Shown in pieces: positions 1 through 8,866 of a stretch of DNA of 64,000 nucleotides (its first letter is position 1; every line of letters starts with the position of its first letter). Below the pieces are notes generated by a model. It worked only from the letters and a program-made list of their open reading frames with translations. It made no database searches and was not told the origin of the DNA. Origin of the DNA: Bacteroidota bacterium (GTDB lineage Bacteria > Bacteroidota > Bacteroidia > Chitinophagales > BACL12); contig JADJIS010000003.1 in assembly GCA_016706865.1 (NCBI GenBank), positions 806,001-870,000 on the forward strand, written 5' to 3'. A program made the position numbers and the translations under genes.

Positions 1-263
1 AGATCAATTGTTTCCACAATAGATTCATATCCTATATAGGTAATTTGAACAGATACCTTTTTTGCCGGTAGATTATTTATAACAAATTTGCCATCAGCAT
101 CGGCAGTCGACCCGGTTTTAAGGTCTGGAAAATATATAGAAGCACCCGGTAATGTATTGTTATTTGCCGATTCGTAAATAGTACCGGATAGGCTAATTTG
201 TGTATAAGCTGATGAATTATATAATATATATATTATGCTCATCGCATAGATAAATTTCTGCAT
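1..263 (-). CDS. TonB-dependent receptor, N-terminal part (truncated by window edge)
   Basis: The reading frame starts at the ATG complementary to 261-263 and stays open to base 1, giving 87 residues. A hydrophobic signal peptide (about residues 1-22) is followed by a carboxypeptidase-D regulatory-like domain with the typical run LSGTIYESANNNTLPGASIYF and later the YIGYES turn, which in Bacteroidota precedes the plug and beta-barrel of TonB-dependent outer-membrane receptors. The barrel is outside the window, so the substrate cannot be read directly. The gene lies 42 nt downstream of a Cys/His-rich small protein on the same strand, which suggests one transcript and possibly metal uptake (inference). 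A CarboxypepD_reg-like domain on another kind of surface protein is a less likely alternative. Confidence 0.72.
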   Translation of the reverse strand, partial: MQKFIYAMSIIYILYNSSAYTQISLSGTIYESANNNTLPGASIYFPDLKTGSTADADGKFVINNLPAKKVSVQITYIGYESIVETID

Positions 264-305
264 AAATCAAGTAATTAAAAATTTAAAAAAATAAGTGAAT
301 TTTCA

Positions 306-638
306 CTATGCAGAAATAGGAGAGCCCCTGGAATCGGGATTCTGAAAAAATAGATCTAATGAATATTGTGTTATGCAGGATGATTCAAAGGAGATATAAA
401 TGAAATGTGTCGCAGAAATTAAAAAAATCTCCGACTCATTGCCGGCAGAAAAATTATGATCACAAATATTACATTTATCTAATTCATGAAAATGAGCGGT
501 GTTATTATCATGTTCACTGCAGGTAACTTCATCCTTATGCCCTAATAAGTGGTAGAAATCCCGGCTGACTATCGTTGCAAAGAATAATATCAGCAGTGAT
601 AATGCAGCTATCGGCTTGTAGAAATTAGTTTTGGGCAT
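306..638 (-). CDS. small membrane-anchored or secreted Cys/His-rich protein, possible metal binding
   Basis: 110 residues. The N-terminus has a hydrophobic segment (about residues 9-26) that may be a signal peptide or anchor. Residues 33-65 are rich in likely metal ligands: HLLGHKDEVTCSEHD, then HFHELDKCNICDHNF with a CxxC pair. The remainder is aliphatic without a recognised domain. It precedes the TonB receptor by 42 nt on the same strand. Short proteins of this look often precede TonB receptors in Bacteroidota; a role in heavy-metal sensing or uptake is inferred from the ligand-rich segment and the neighbour, not shown. I do not recognise a named family. Confidence 0.6.
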   Translation of the reverse strand: MPKTNFYKPIAALSLLILFFATIVSRDFYHLLGHKDEVTCSEHDNNTAHFHELDKCNICDHNFSAGNESEIFLISATHFIYISFESSCITQYSLDLFFQNPDSRGSPISA

Positions 639-643
639 TGATG

Positions 644-651
644 CAAAGATA
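644..651 (-). promoter_or_regulatory. candidate -7 promoter box (TATCTTTG)
   Basis: Read on the minus strand, TATCTTTG fits the Bacteroidota -7 consensus TAnnTTTG and ends only 5 nt before the ATG at 638. If used, the transcript would be nearly leaderless. No convincing TTG is seen about 20 nt upstream, so support is limited. Confidence 0.3.
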
Positions 652-824
652 ATACTACCTTGTGTATTTGAAGTTAAGGCATGTTAACAAAATTTACGCC
701 TTAAAAGTTCCATTCCAAATCTATCTCTATTGAGCAAGTGTGCGTGCTGTGGAGGATTCATTTCTATTTACCCTGAAAGTTGCCAAGTTGAGGGAATCTT
801 ATATCTTAGGGCAAAATTTAATAC

Positions 825-2318
825 ATGTCGAAGTCGAACAAATTAACGGTATTCATTCTTGTTGCAATGGCATTGGGTATTTTTATTGGCGCCTTATTAC
901 ATAAGAATGCCACCGGAAAAGAGTTAACATACACTCCAAATAAGGATTTTACCGGAAAGGAAAGTATTATTCTCGACTATGGGAATGTTAAACATGAAGT
1001 TGTTGTCTACACAGTTAAAACAGCTGCTGAAAAACAAATGATAACGGATAGTCTTGGTAAAGGGGTGGTAACCACTCTTGTTAATAAATCGGTAACCTTC
1101 GTACCAGGCATTATAAGTTCGGGTGATGCCAATGACCTTGATAGTAAAATAAGCGGAGCAAAAAACGGAACAGTTGAAATTACACTAATAAAGAAGATCG
1201 CCTCAAATATCTCAATACTCACCACAATTTTTTTATCCCTCATTAAAATGATAATTGCCCCGCTGGTTTTGTCAACTTTAATTGTAGGTATTGCAAAAAC
1301 CGGAGATGTAAAAACTGTTGGAAGAGTAGGAGGGAAAACGATGTTGTGGTTTATTACTGCAAGCCTTGTTTCTCTCACACTTGGGATGGTATTGGTAAAT
1401 GCATTTCAACCCGGGGCACAAATGAATTTGCCATTACCCGCTGATAATGTTTCCACCGGAGTGGATGGTGGTGCACTATCGTTTGTTACTTTTATTACGC
1501 ATGTATTTCCTACAAGCATATTTAAAGCAATGGCAGAAAATGAAATATTACAGATCGTAGTATTCAGTTTGTTTTTTGGCGTTGCATGTGCTGCAATTGG
1601 TGAAAAAACAAAACCTATTGTAAATGCATTAGATACACTTTCGCATATCATGATAAAAATTACCATTTATGTAATGGGATTTGCACCTTATGCGGTTTTT
1701 GCAGCAATGTGTTCTGTAATTACAACTAAAGGATTAGATGTTTTAGTTACTTATGCAGTATTTATGGGTGAATTTTATCTCGGTTTATTAATATTGTGGG
1801 TCCTATTAATTTCTGCAGGATTTGCCGTACTTCGCAAAAGAGTTTTTACTTTATTGCGACGAATTAAAGAACCTTTTTTATTGGCATTCAGTACAGCAAG
1901 CAGTGAAGCTGCCTTTCCCAAATTAATTACAGAACTCGAGCGCTTCGGATGCAATAATAAGATCGTGAGTTTTACACTTCCTTTAGGTTATTCATTTAAT
2001 CTTGATGGGAGCATGATGTACATGACCTTTGCAAGTATATTTATTGCACAGTGTTATGGAATTGATCTTACACTTTCGCAGGAAATTACAATGTTGCTAA
2101 CCTTAATGATCACCAGTAAAGGAATTGCTGCAGTGCCTCGTGCAAGTCTGGTTGTAATTGCGGCAACAATTTCTATGTTCAATATTCCACAGGCAGGATT
2201 AATTTTATTATTGGGAATCGATACTTTTCTCGACATGGGAAGAAGCGCTACGAACGTAATCGGAAACGCAATTGCAACTGCAGCAGTGAGCAAGTGGGAG
2301 AATGCGCTAGAAGATTGA
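825..2318 (+). CDS. dicarboxylate/amino acid:cation symporter (DAACS/SLC1 family)
   Basis: 497 residues, an inner-membrane sodium- or proton-coupled symporter for acidic amino acids or C4-dicarboxylates. Family hallmarks are visible: FSTASSEAAFPKL (hairpin HP1, serine-rich), GYSFNLDGSMMYM (the NMDGT-type TM7 motif as NLDGS), SKGIAAVPRAS (HP2) and FLDMGRSATNVIGN (TM8 with substrate-binding Asp, Arg and Asn). The first membrane helix (residues 8-25) is separated from the second by about 100 polar residues, longer than in GltPh; a periplasmic insert is inferred. The start is the ATG at 825, before the first helix. The gene stands alone, and a hairpin of the composite repeat begins 5 nt after its stop. 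Exact substrate cannot be read from sequence. Confidence 0.92.
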   Translation: MSKSNKLTVFILVAMALGIFIGALLHKNATGKELTYTPNKDFTGKESIILDYGNVKHEVVVYTVKTAAEKQMITDSLGKGVVTTLVNKSVTFVPGIISSGDANDLDSKISGAKNGTVEITLIKKIASNISILTTIFLSLIKMIIAPLVLSTLIVGIAKTGDVKTVGRVGGKTMLWFITASLVSLTLGMVLVNAFQPGAQMNLPLPADNVSTGVDGGALSFVTFITHVFPTSIFKAMAENEILQIVVFSLFFGVACAAIGEKTKPIVNALDTLSHIMIKITIYVMGFAPYAVFAAMCSVITTKGLDVLVTYAVFMGEFYLGLLILWVLLISAGFAVLRKRVFTLLRRIKEPFLLAFSTASSEAAFPKLITELERFGCNNKIVSFTLPLGYSFNLDGSMMYMTFASIFIAQCYGIDLTLSQEITMLLTLMITSKGIAAVPRASLVVIAATISMFNIPQAGLILLLGIDTFLDMGRSATNVIGNAIATAAVSKWENALED

Positions 2319-2323
2319 CACAA

Positions 2324-2598
2324 GTGAGGCTCCCACTTTTTCAGTGGGGGTCTCACTGGATGAGTAATGAGTTATGAGGAATGAGTGGCGTTCTCGTCTC
2401 CTACGCCGTGGTTGTGTGTTTTTCGCCAACCACTGGAGGGAGAAGTGAAAGTTTCGGGTTTAGTCCCGAGCAATGCCGGACTCACGGTTCACGAATTTTC
2501 CCCCTGACTAAAAATTTGGTGAATGGTGAATAGTGAGTGGTGAGTTTGAATCTCGTCTGATGTAAGTTTTTCTTCTTGACTAATGACTCCTGACAATT
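2324..2598. repeat. composite intergenic element, copy A (hairpin + heptamer arrays + conserved block)
   Basis: This element fills the gap between the symporter and the R-M gene. Order: hairpin 2324-2356 (outer arms GTGAG/CTCAC, inner arms CCAC/GTGG, T5 loop); four ATGAGTA-like 7-mers at 2360-2387; a conserved block from CCTACGCC (2400) to GCCGG (about 2479) containing a GTGGTTG/CAACCAC stem and a CGGG/CCCG stem; two TCACG 7-mers at 2480-2493; CCCCCTGACTA; four GGTGAAT/AGTGAGT 7-mers at 2518-2545; three TGACTCC-type 7-mers at 2576-2596. Copy B at 7072-7286 has the same order in the same orientation. No reading frame of interest is present. Confidence 0.85.
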
Positions 2599-2672
2599 CG
2601 ACGGCAACTTTGGACTGAAAAACGGTTTTAAAACTTAACTTTACGACCTAAATCATTGACAAAGCATATTTG

Positions 2673-5600
2673 ATGAAATTAGTAACGCAGACACCGAAAA
2701 AAGCATTAAAAGCCTTCTTAAAGCAGAAACCTCTGAGAAGCGAAATTGACGTTTTCAAAACAAACCTCATTGCTTTGCTCGACAAAATCAGCGTTATTGA
2801 AAAACGACCTAAGGATGAAAGCGAAGAACATTTAAAAAACGACCTGCGTGACTTCTTGCGGGACACTTACTACCGTGACACCAACGCCATCAATACCAAA
2901 GACAAAAAAGACCTTGTAATACACTTAGACAAAACAACAAATAGTGAAGTTGGAGTAATAATTGAAGCCAAACGACCAACCAACATTGGAGAAATGGTAA
3001 CGGCTGACAATCCCAACAAAAAAGCACTTCACGAACTTATTTTTTACTACTTAGATGAAAGAAACCAAGCAGGAAACAATCAACTGAAACAGTTGGTAAT
3101 TACCAATGTTCACGAATGGTTTATTATAGATGCAAACTATTTTGACAAGCATATTTACCGCAATACCCAAATCAAAAAACTGTATGAAACCAAACTCAAC
3201 GACAAAAAAGACAACCCATTTTTCTATGAGGAAATTGCTAAAATAGTTTCCAAAATTGATGTTGAAATCCCTTGTGTTTACTTCGACATCAGAGAGTATG
3301 ACAAGGTTTTACGCAATAACAAAAAAGAGGATGACCGTGAGCTAATTGCATTACTCAAAATACTTTCACCACAGCATTTATTAAAAATTGCAACGCCAAA
3401 CGACAGCAATTCCCTCAATGAAAAATTCTACAAAGAATTGCTTCACATCATTGGACTGGAAGAAGCAAAAGAAAACGGCAAAAACATAATCCGCAGAAAA
3501 AAAGAAACCCGCTTCGCTGCTTCTCTTATTGAGGCAACTATTGAAGCCTTGGTTACTGACGACCCATTTCATCGTTTGCCCGACCAATCTATTTACGGAG
3601 AAAATAAAGAGGAAAGAGTTTTTAATGTTGCGCTTGAACTTTGCATTACCTGGATAAACCGAATTTTGTTTTTGAAGTTGTTGGAAGGACAACTCATAAC
3701 TTATCATCAGGGAAATAAAGATTACCGATTCTTAAATTCCGATACTATACACGACTTTGACGAACTGTTTAAACTGTTTCATAAAGTTTTAGCGATAAAT
3801 CTTGAAGACAGAAGCGAAGGAATAAAAACCAAATACAGCAGAGTTCCATATTTGAATAGTTCGCTTTTTGAAATCAGCGAATTAGAAGACCAAACCATAA
3901 AAATAAATTCGCTTGATGACAGCGGACAACTTGAATTAATTGGAACAACAATTTTAAAAGATATAAAGAAGAAGGAAGCTTCGCTGCCCACTCTTAATTA
4001 TCTTTTTCAGTTTTTAGATGCTTACGATTTTGCCAGTGAAGGTGCGGAAGATGTGCAAGAAGACAACAAAACAATTATCAATGCCTCGGTGCTTGGTAAA
4101 GTGTTTGAGAAAATAAATGGCTACAAAGACGGTTCAGTGTTTACACCTGCATTTATTACAATGTATATGTGCAAACAGTCCATTCGTTTGGCTGTGGTTG
4201 AGAAATTTAACGATGCAAAAAAATGGAACATCAAACAATTTGATGAACTCTACAATAAAATTGACGACAAAAAGGAAGCAAACGAAATAATCAATTCGCT
4301 TAAAATTTGCGACCCAGCAGTAGGTTCCGGACACTTTTTAGTTTCGGCATTGAACGAAATTATTGCAGTTAAAAGTGAGTTAGGAATTTTGATAGATGAA
4401 AAAGGAAAAACGCTAAGAGATTATGAAATTGAAATTGTAAATGATGAATTGATAATTACCGATGAAAACGGAAACATCATTGCTTACAATCCAAAGAATA
4501 TAGAAAGTAACCGCGTTCAAAAGACGCTATTCCAAGAAAAGCAAACCATTATTGAAAATTGTTTGTTTGGCGTTGACATCAATCCAAATTCAGTAAAAAT
4601 TTGCCGTTTGCGTTTGTGGATAGAACTATTGAAAAACGCCTATTACAAGGAAGAAACTAAGTTTATAGAACTTGAAACACTTCCAAATATAGATATCAAT
4701 ATTAAATGCGGAAACAGTTTATTGAGCCGTTTCCCTTTAGATGCAGATTTGAGCAAAGCACTGAAAAGCATTAAGTATGATATAAAAGCATACAAAAGTT
4801 TTGTAAACGATTACAAAAACGAAAAAAGCCGTGATGTAAAAAGGGGTTTGCAGAAAATTATTGACAGCATTAAAAACGATTTCAGAACGGAAATAAGCAA
4901 CAATGACCCAAAGCAAGTTAAACTAAGTAAACTAAGCGGAGAATTATTCAATTTACTTAACCAAGTAAAATTATTTGAACTTGATAGCAAACAAAAAAAG
5001 AAACAAAAGGAAACCCAAGCAAAATTAGAGCTAGAAATTACTAAACTTTCAAAAGAAATTGAGGAGATTAAAAACAATGCTATTTACAAAAATGCTTTTG
5101 AATGGAGGTTTGAATTTCCTGAAGTATTGAGTAATAACGGAGAATTTGAAGGCTTTGATGTAATAATCGGAAACCCTCCTTACATAAGACACGAGGAAAT
5201 AAAACAACTTAAACCGCAATTAGAAAAAGATTTTACCGTATTCAATAGCAGTGCCGATATTCTTACTTACTTTTTTGAATTAGGAAACAAAATATTAAGA
5301 CCAAAAGGCGGTTTATCTTTCATTGTTTCAAACAAGTTTTTCAAAGTGAGTTATGGCGACAACTTGCGTTCTTACCTAATTCAAAATACATTATTACAAC
5401 AAATAATTGAGTTTGATAAGGTGAATGTTTTTGATGAAGCTACTGTTAAAGTTGCTATCATTCAATTCAAAAAAGAACAACTATCTAAAACATTTACCTA
5501 CTTGGATGTTTTAGCCATGCCTGAGAATTTAGAAACCGTTGTAAAAGAAGAAGGCAAAGAATATAAACAAGCACTATTCAACAACGGACAATGGATTTTT

Positions 5601-6413
5601 CAAAGTGAAAACCTTTGGAAGATTTACCACAAAATAAATGAATGCGGTACGGCTTTATCCAACTGGGATTTGAAGATTAACTTCGGAATTAAAACTGGTT
5701 TCAATGAGGCATTTTTAATTAATGAAGAAACTAAAGACCGTTTAATTAAAGAAAATAAAAGTGCAGAAGAAATTATAAAACCATTATTCAGAGGTAGAGA
5801 AATTGATAAGTATTTTTCAAATTCTTCTAATTCATATATTATCGGAACTTTTCCAGCATTGAAATTGGATATTAAAAAATATCCATCGGTTGAAAATCAT
5901 CTTTTAACATTTGGGAAAGCCAAATTAGAGCAATCGGGCAGTTTAGGTTCAAGAAAAAAATCATCAAACCAATGGTTTGAAACTCAAGACACAATTGCCT
6001 TTTGGAAAGAGTTGAGTTTGCCAAAAATAATTTGGAAACGGATAGGCTCAAAACTTCGTTTCTGTTATGATGAAACAGGTTTTTGTTCATTAGACAGCAC
6101 TTGCATTGCAACAGGAAAACATTTAAAATATTTGGTTGGGGTTTTAAATTCAAAACTAATTGAAAACGAGTTAAACCGGTTTGCACCAAAAACAGGAACG
6201 GGAGATTTAATTATAAGTGTTCAAGCCTTATCACCTTTGCAAATACCAATTCCAACAATCGAACAAGAAACTAAAATGAATGATTTGGTTGACAAAATAA
6301 TTGCCCAAAAACAAAAAGGCGAAGACACCAAAGCCAATGAAACCCTAATTGATAAAATGGTTTACGAGCTTTATCATATTACAGCAGACGAACAAAAATT
6401 AATTGAAAAATAA
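2673..6413 (+). CDS. type IIG restriction endonuclease-methyltransferase fusion
   Basis: 1246 residues from the ATG at 2673; a TTG three bases upstream is less likely. The N-terminal region ends in a nuclease-like segment with an EAKRP motif (about residue 109), fitting a PD-(D/E)xK fold. The central N6-adenine methyltransferase domain shows SAM motif I DPAVGSGHFL (about residue 547) and catalytic motif IV NPPY (about residue 834). Between them lies a Lys/Glu-rich helical insert. The C-terminal 250 residues, with WFETQDTIAFWKE and ALSPLQIPIPT, resemble TaqI/Eco57I-type specificity domains. Such enzymes cut and methylate with one polypeptide; the recognition site cannot be read. A paralogue, broken by a frameshift, lies at 27000-30790. 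The next methyltransferase gene starts 1 nt after this stop. The cassette is flanked by direct repeats. Confidence 0.9.
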   Translation: MKLVTQTPKKALKAFLKQKPLRSEIDVFKTNLIALLDKISVIEKRPKDESEEHLKNDLRDFLRDTYYRDTNAINTKDKKDLVIHLDKTTNSEVGVIIEAKRPTNIGEMVTADNPNKKALHELIFYYLDERNQAGNNQLKQLVITNVHEWFIIDANYFDKHIYRNTQIKKLYETKLNDKKDNPFFYEEIAKIVSKIDVEIPCVYFDIREYDKVLRNNKKEDDRELIALLKILSPQHLLKIATPNDSNSLNEKFYKELLHIIGLEEAKENGKNIIRRKKETRFAASLIEATIEALVTDDPFHRLPDQSIYGENKEERVFNVALELCITWINRILFLKLLEGQLITYHQGNKDYRFLNSDTIHDFDELFKLFHKVLAINLEDRSEGIKTKYSRVPYLNSSLFEISELEDQTIKINSLDDSGQLELIGTTILKDIKKKEASLPTLNYLFQFLDAYDFASEGAEDVQEDNKTIINASVLGKVFEKINGYKDGSVFTPAFITMYMCKQSIRLAVVEKFNDAKKWNIKQFDELYNKIDDKKEANEIINSLKICDPAVGSGHFLVSALNEIIAVKSELGILIDEKGKTLRDYEIEIVNDELIITDENGNIIAYNPKNIESNRVQKTLFQEKQTIIENCLFGVDINPNSVKICRLRLWIELLKNAYYKEETKFIELETLPNIDINIKCGNSLLSRFPLDADLSKALKSIKYDIKAYKSFVNDYKNEKSRDVKRGLQKIIDSIKNDFRTEISNNDPKQVKLSKLSGELFNLLNQVKLFELDSKQKKKQKETQAKLELEITKLSKEIEEIKNNAIYKNAFEWRFEFPEVLSNNGEFEGFDVIIGNPPYIRHEEIKQLKPQLEKDFTVFNSSADILTYFFELGNKILRPKGGLSFIVSNKFFKVSYGDNLRSYLIQNTLLQQIIEFDKVNVFDEATVKVAIIQFKKEQLSKTFTYLDVLAMPENLETVVKEEGKEYKQALFNNGQWIFQSENLWKIYHKINECGTALSNWDLKINFGIKTGFNEAFLINEETKDRLIKENKSAEEIIKPLFRGREIDKYFSNSSNSYIIGTFPALKLDIKKYPSVENHLLTFGKAKLEQSGSLGSRKKSSNQWFETQDTIAFWKELSLPKIIWKRIGSKLRFCYDETGFCSLDSTCIATGKHLKYLVGVLNSKLIENELNRFAPKTGTGDLIISVQALSPLQIPIPTIEQETKMNDLVDKIIAQKQKGEDTKANETLIDKMVYELYHITADEQKLIEK

Positions 6414-6414
6414 A

Positions 6415-7029
6415 ATGGAAAACAGAAAAGAACATTGGGAAAAGGTTTACGCAACTAAACAACCACACGAAGTAAGCTGGACACAGGAACTTCCAAAAAC
6501 ATCATTGGACTTTGTGCATAGTTTTAATTTGCCCAAGACCGCAAGTATTATTGACATTGGCGGTGGGGATAGCAAATTAGTTGATTACCTTTTAGACGAA
6601 GGTTTTGAAAACATTTCGGTGCTTGACATTTCAGCCACAGCTATTGAAAAAGCCAAACAACGTCTGGGTGCCAAGGCAGCCAAAGTAAATTGGATAGTAA
6701 GCGATGTAACAGAGTTTCATCCTTCTTCAACTTACGACTGTTGGCACGATAGAGCAACTTTTCATTTCCTCATAACCACAGCCGACATAAACACTTATTT
6801 GACAACTGCGCGACAAGCCGTAACTGGTTTTATGGCAATAGGCACTTTCAGCGACAAAGGTCCAAAAAAATGCAGTATGCTTGATGTTCATCAATACACC
6901 GAAGACGAATTGCAACAACAACTCACAGACGGTTTTGAAAAACTAAAATGTGTAACCGTAGACCACACAACACCATTTAACACGACACAGAATTTTTTAT
7001 TTTGTAGTTTCAAACGTCAAAACAACTAA
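6415..7029 (+). CDS. class I SAM-dependent methyltransferase
   Basis: 204 residues from the ATG at 6415, one base after the R-M stop codon (TAAAATG arrangement), so translational coupling is likely. An in-frame TTG at 6403 would overlap the upstream gene and is disfavoured. The protein opens with a HWEKVYATK segment, carries SAM motif I (IIDIGGGDSK, near residues 43-52) and motif II VLDIS, and ends with LFCSFKRQ, a layout typical of small-molecule or protein methyltransferases of the Methyltransf_25/TPMT-like type. It lacks an NPPY or similar DNA-adenine motif, so it is probably not the cognate DNA methylase. Its place inside the repeat-flanked cassette suggests co-transfer with the R-M gene; its substrate is unknown. 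Confidence 0.8.
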   Translation: MENRKEHWEKVYATKQPHEVSWTQELPKTSLDFVHSFNLPKTASIIDIGGGDSKLVDYLLDEGFENISVLDISATAIEKAKQRLGAKAAKVNWIVSDVTEFHPSSTYDCWHDRATFHFLITTADINTYLTTARQAVTGFMAIGTFSDKGPKKCSMLDVHQYTEDELQQQLTDGFEKLKCVTVDHTTPFNTTQNFLFCSFKRQNN

Positions 7030-7071
7030 ACACAGCCAGCATTTTTGGTGACACATTTGCAAATAAGGCAA

Positions 7072-7286
7072 GTGAGGCTCCCACTTTTTCAGTGGAGGTC
7101 TCACTGGATGAGTGATGAGTAATGAGTATATCCCTACGCCGTGGTTGTGTGTTTTTCACCAACCACTGGAGGGCGAAGTGAAAGTTTCGGGTTTAGTCCC
7201 GAGCAATGCCGGACTCACGATTCACGCCTCACGCCTCACGCCTCACGATTCCCCCCCCCTGACTATTGACTCCTGCCTCCTAACTA
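7072..7286. repeat. composite intergenic element, copy B
   Basis: Second, same-orientation copy of the element at 2324. Hairpin 7072-7104 differs from copy A by one base. It is followed by three (G/A)ATGAGT 7-mers (7107-7127), the conserved block 7133-7212, five TCACG 7-mers (7213-7247), a C-run with CTGACTA, and four TGACTCC-type 7-mers (7259-7286). Copy number of each 7-mer differs from copy A while the block between is almost unchanged, which points to slippage or gene conversion acting on the arrays. The two copies bracket the R-M/methyltransferase cassette. Confidence 0.85.
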
Positions 7287-7299
7287 ATACTTAATTTTG
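7266..7299 (+). promoter_or_regulatory. promoter candidate for the MFS gene
   Basis: TAATTTTG at 7292-7299 fits the Bacteroidota -7 box TAnnTTTG and lies 22 nt before the ATG at 7322. A TTG at 7266-7268, 23 nt upstream of it, could act as the -33 box and is itself part of the TTGACTC 7-mer array, so the repeat may supply a promoter element. Confidence 0.45.
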
Positions 7300-7321
7300 C
7301 ACCTTCAATTTTTATATTTCT

Positions 7322-8548
7322 ATGAAAGACCGAAAACAAGCATCCATGATTTTTATTTTTATTACATTATTAATTGATGTAATAGGATTTGGAATAATTA
7401 TTCCGGTACTTCCCGATCTGATCAAGGAATTAAATGGCGGTAATTATAGCGATGCGGCGAGAATTGGTGGGTGGTTGTTATTTGCTTTTTCTTTTATGCA
7501 ATTTATTTTTTCTCCAATACTTGGTAATTTAAGTGATAAATACGGAAGAAGACCAGTTTTATTATTTGCACTCTTTGGCTTTGGTGTTGATTATTTGATC
7601 ATGGCATTTTCTCCTACATTGGGTTGGTTATTTTTAGGAAGAATAATTGCTGGGATAACTGGTGCAAGTTTTTCTACTGCAAGTGCATACATTGCAGATA
7701 TTTCTCCACCCGAAAAACGTGCACAAAACTTCGGATTAATAGGTGCTGCTTTTGGACTTGGATTTATAATTGGCCCCGCATTGGGTGGATTTTTGGGATC
7801 TTTTGGAACAAGAATTCCATTTTATGGAGCAGCGGCAATTACTTTTTTAAATTGGTTATATGGATATTTTGTTTTACCGGAATCTTTGCCAAAAGAAAAA
7901 CGCAGAAAATTTGAATGGAAACGCGCTAACCCTGTCGGATCTTTGGTTGCATTAAAAAAATATCCCGTTACTTATGGGTTAATTGCATCTTTAGTTTGTA
8001 TTTATATTGCATCACATGCCGTTCAAAGTAACTGGAGTTTTTTTACCATGGGAACCTTTGGATGGAGTGGAACTGCAGTAGGTTTATCACTTGCATTTGT
8101 AGGATTAATGGTTGGAATTGTGCAGGGTGGATTAATTCGTATAACTATACCGCGATTCGGACAAAAAAAATCGCTTTATTATGGATTGGCATTTTATACA
8201 ATAGGGTTGATATTATTTGGAATTGCATCGCAAGGTTGGATGATGTATGTATTTTTAATTCCCTATTGTTTAGGTGGAATTGGAATGCCGGCCTTACAAG
8301 GAATTATCTCTAATCAAGTGCCATCCAATGAACAAGGTGAATTGCAAGGCGCATTAACCAGTTTAATGAGTTTAACTTCCATAATTGGTCCTCCATTAAT
8401 GACGAATACCTATGCGTATTTCACAGGCGAAAAAACACCAGTTCATTTTGCAGGAGCAGCTTTTTTATTAGGAGCATTATTTATGTTTACAAGTTTGATA
8501 TTAGCGAGAAGAACTTTGAAACATGTGGAAATAATTGAGCACAAATAA
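7322..8548 (+). CDS. MFS transporter, TCR/Tet-like drug:proton antiporter
   Basis: 408 residues with about 12 hydrophobic segments. The first helix carries GFGIIIPVLPDLI, and the loop between TM2 and TM3 carries the MFS motif A as GNLSDKYGRRPVLL; GRIIAGITGAS follows in TM4 and GAAFGLGFIIGPALGG in TM5 (antiporter motif C region). This order and length fit the tetracycline/multidrug exporter branch (TetA-like), located in the inner membrane. The start ATG at 7322 directly precedes TM1. It is a single gene downstream of composite repeat B with its own candidate promoter. Substrate is not readable; a resistance phenotype should not be assumed. Confidence 0.88.
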   Translation: MKDRKQASMIFIFITLLIDVIGFGIIIPVLPDLIKELNGGNYSDAARIGGWLLFAFSFMQFIFSPILGNLSDKYGRRPVLLFALFGFGVDYLIMAFSPTLGWLFLGRIIAGITGASFSTASAYIADISPPEKRAQNFGLIGAAFGLGFIIGPALGGFLGSFGTRIPFYGAAAITFLNWLYGYFVLPESLPKEKRRKFEWKRANPVGSLVALKKYPVTYGLIASLVCIYIASHAVQSNWSFFTMGTFGWSGTAVGLSLAFVGLMVGIVQGGLIRITIPRFGQKKSLYYGLAFYTIGLILFGIASQGWMMYVFLIPYCLGGIGMPALQGIISNQVPSNEQGELQGALTSLMSLTSIIGPPLMTNTYAYFTGEKTPVHFAGAAFLLGALFMFTSLILARRTLKHVEIIEHK

Positions 8549-8866
8549 GCTTCTATTTTATAAAATTTATGATGGTGAAATGCTCACGTTTAATTACAAT
8601 ATTGATATAATGTTAAGAAATTATTTTTCTTAGCTTTTCTGATATAACTTGATTTCTTTTTATATTTTCATTAAGATTTTTAAGTGGAATTAATTCCCCA
8701 CAATTTGTATAAACAAATTAGCTGATATTACTGTTTATAGTACTATTCCACTTCATTTGTATTAAAAATCATTCCATAAGAAATCCTATAAATTCAAAAA
8801 TGGAAAATACTTTGTCTTTTATGCCAATATATCTATATAATATAGGTAAATTTATACGAACTCTAA
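8549..8866. other. AT-rich intergenic region upstream of the CheB-CheR kinase
   Basis: 318 bp without a gene. It holds a 9-bp inverted repeat, AAGTGGAAT at 8682-8690 and ATTCCACTT at 8745-8753, with a small AATTTG/CAAATT hairpin between the arms. This could be an operator or an mRNA structure for the downstream kinase gene. No 7-mer array is present. No clear TAnnTTTG box with a spaced TTG was found. Confidence 0.4.

Noticed and set aside
6415..7029. Small methyltransferase as the cognate DNA methylase of the R-M system
   Set aside because: It lacks NPPY or other DNA-methylase motif IV, and the R-M protein already has its own complete methyltransferase domain.
2324..7286. Composite elements as ends of an insertion sequence or transposon
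   Set aside because: They are direct, not inverted, there is no transposase between them, and no target-site duplication is visible.
7112..7294. 60-residue open frame across composite repeat B
   Set aside because: It lies entirely within repeat sequence, is not open in copy A, and has no coding character.
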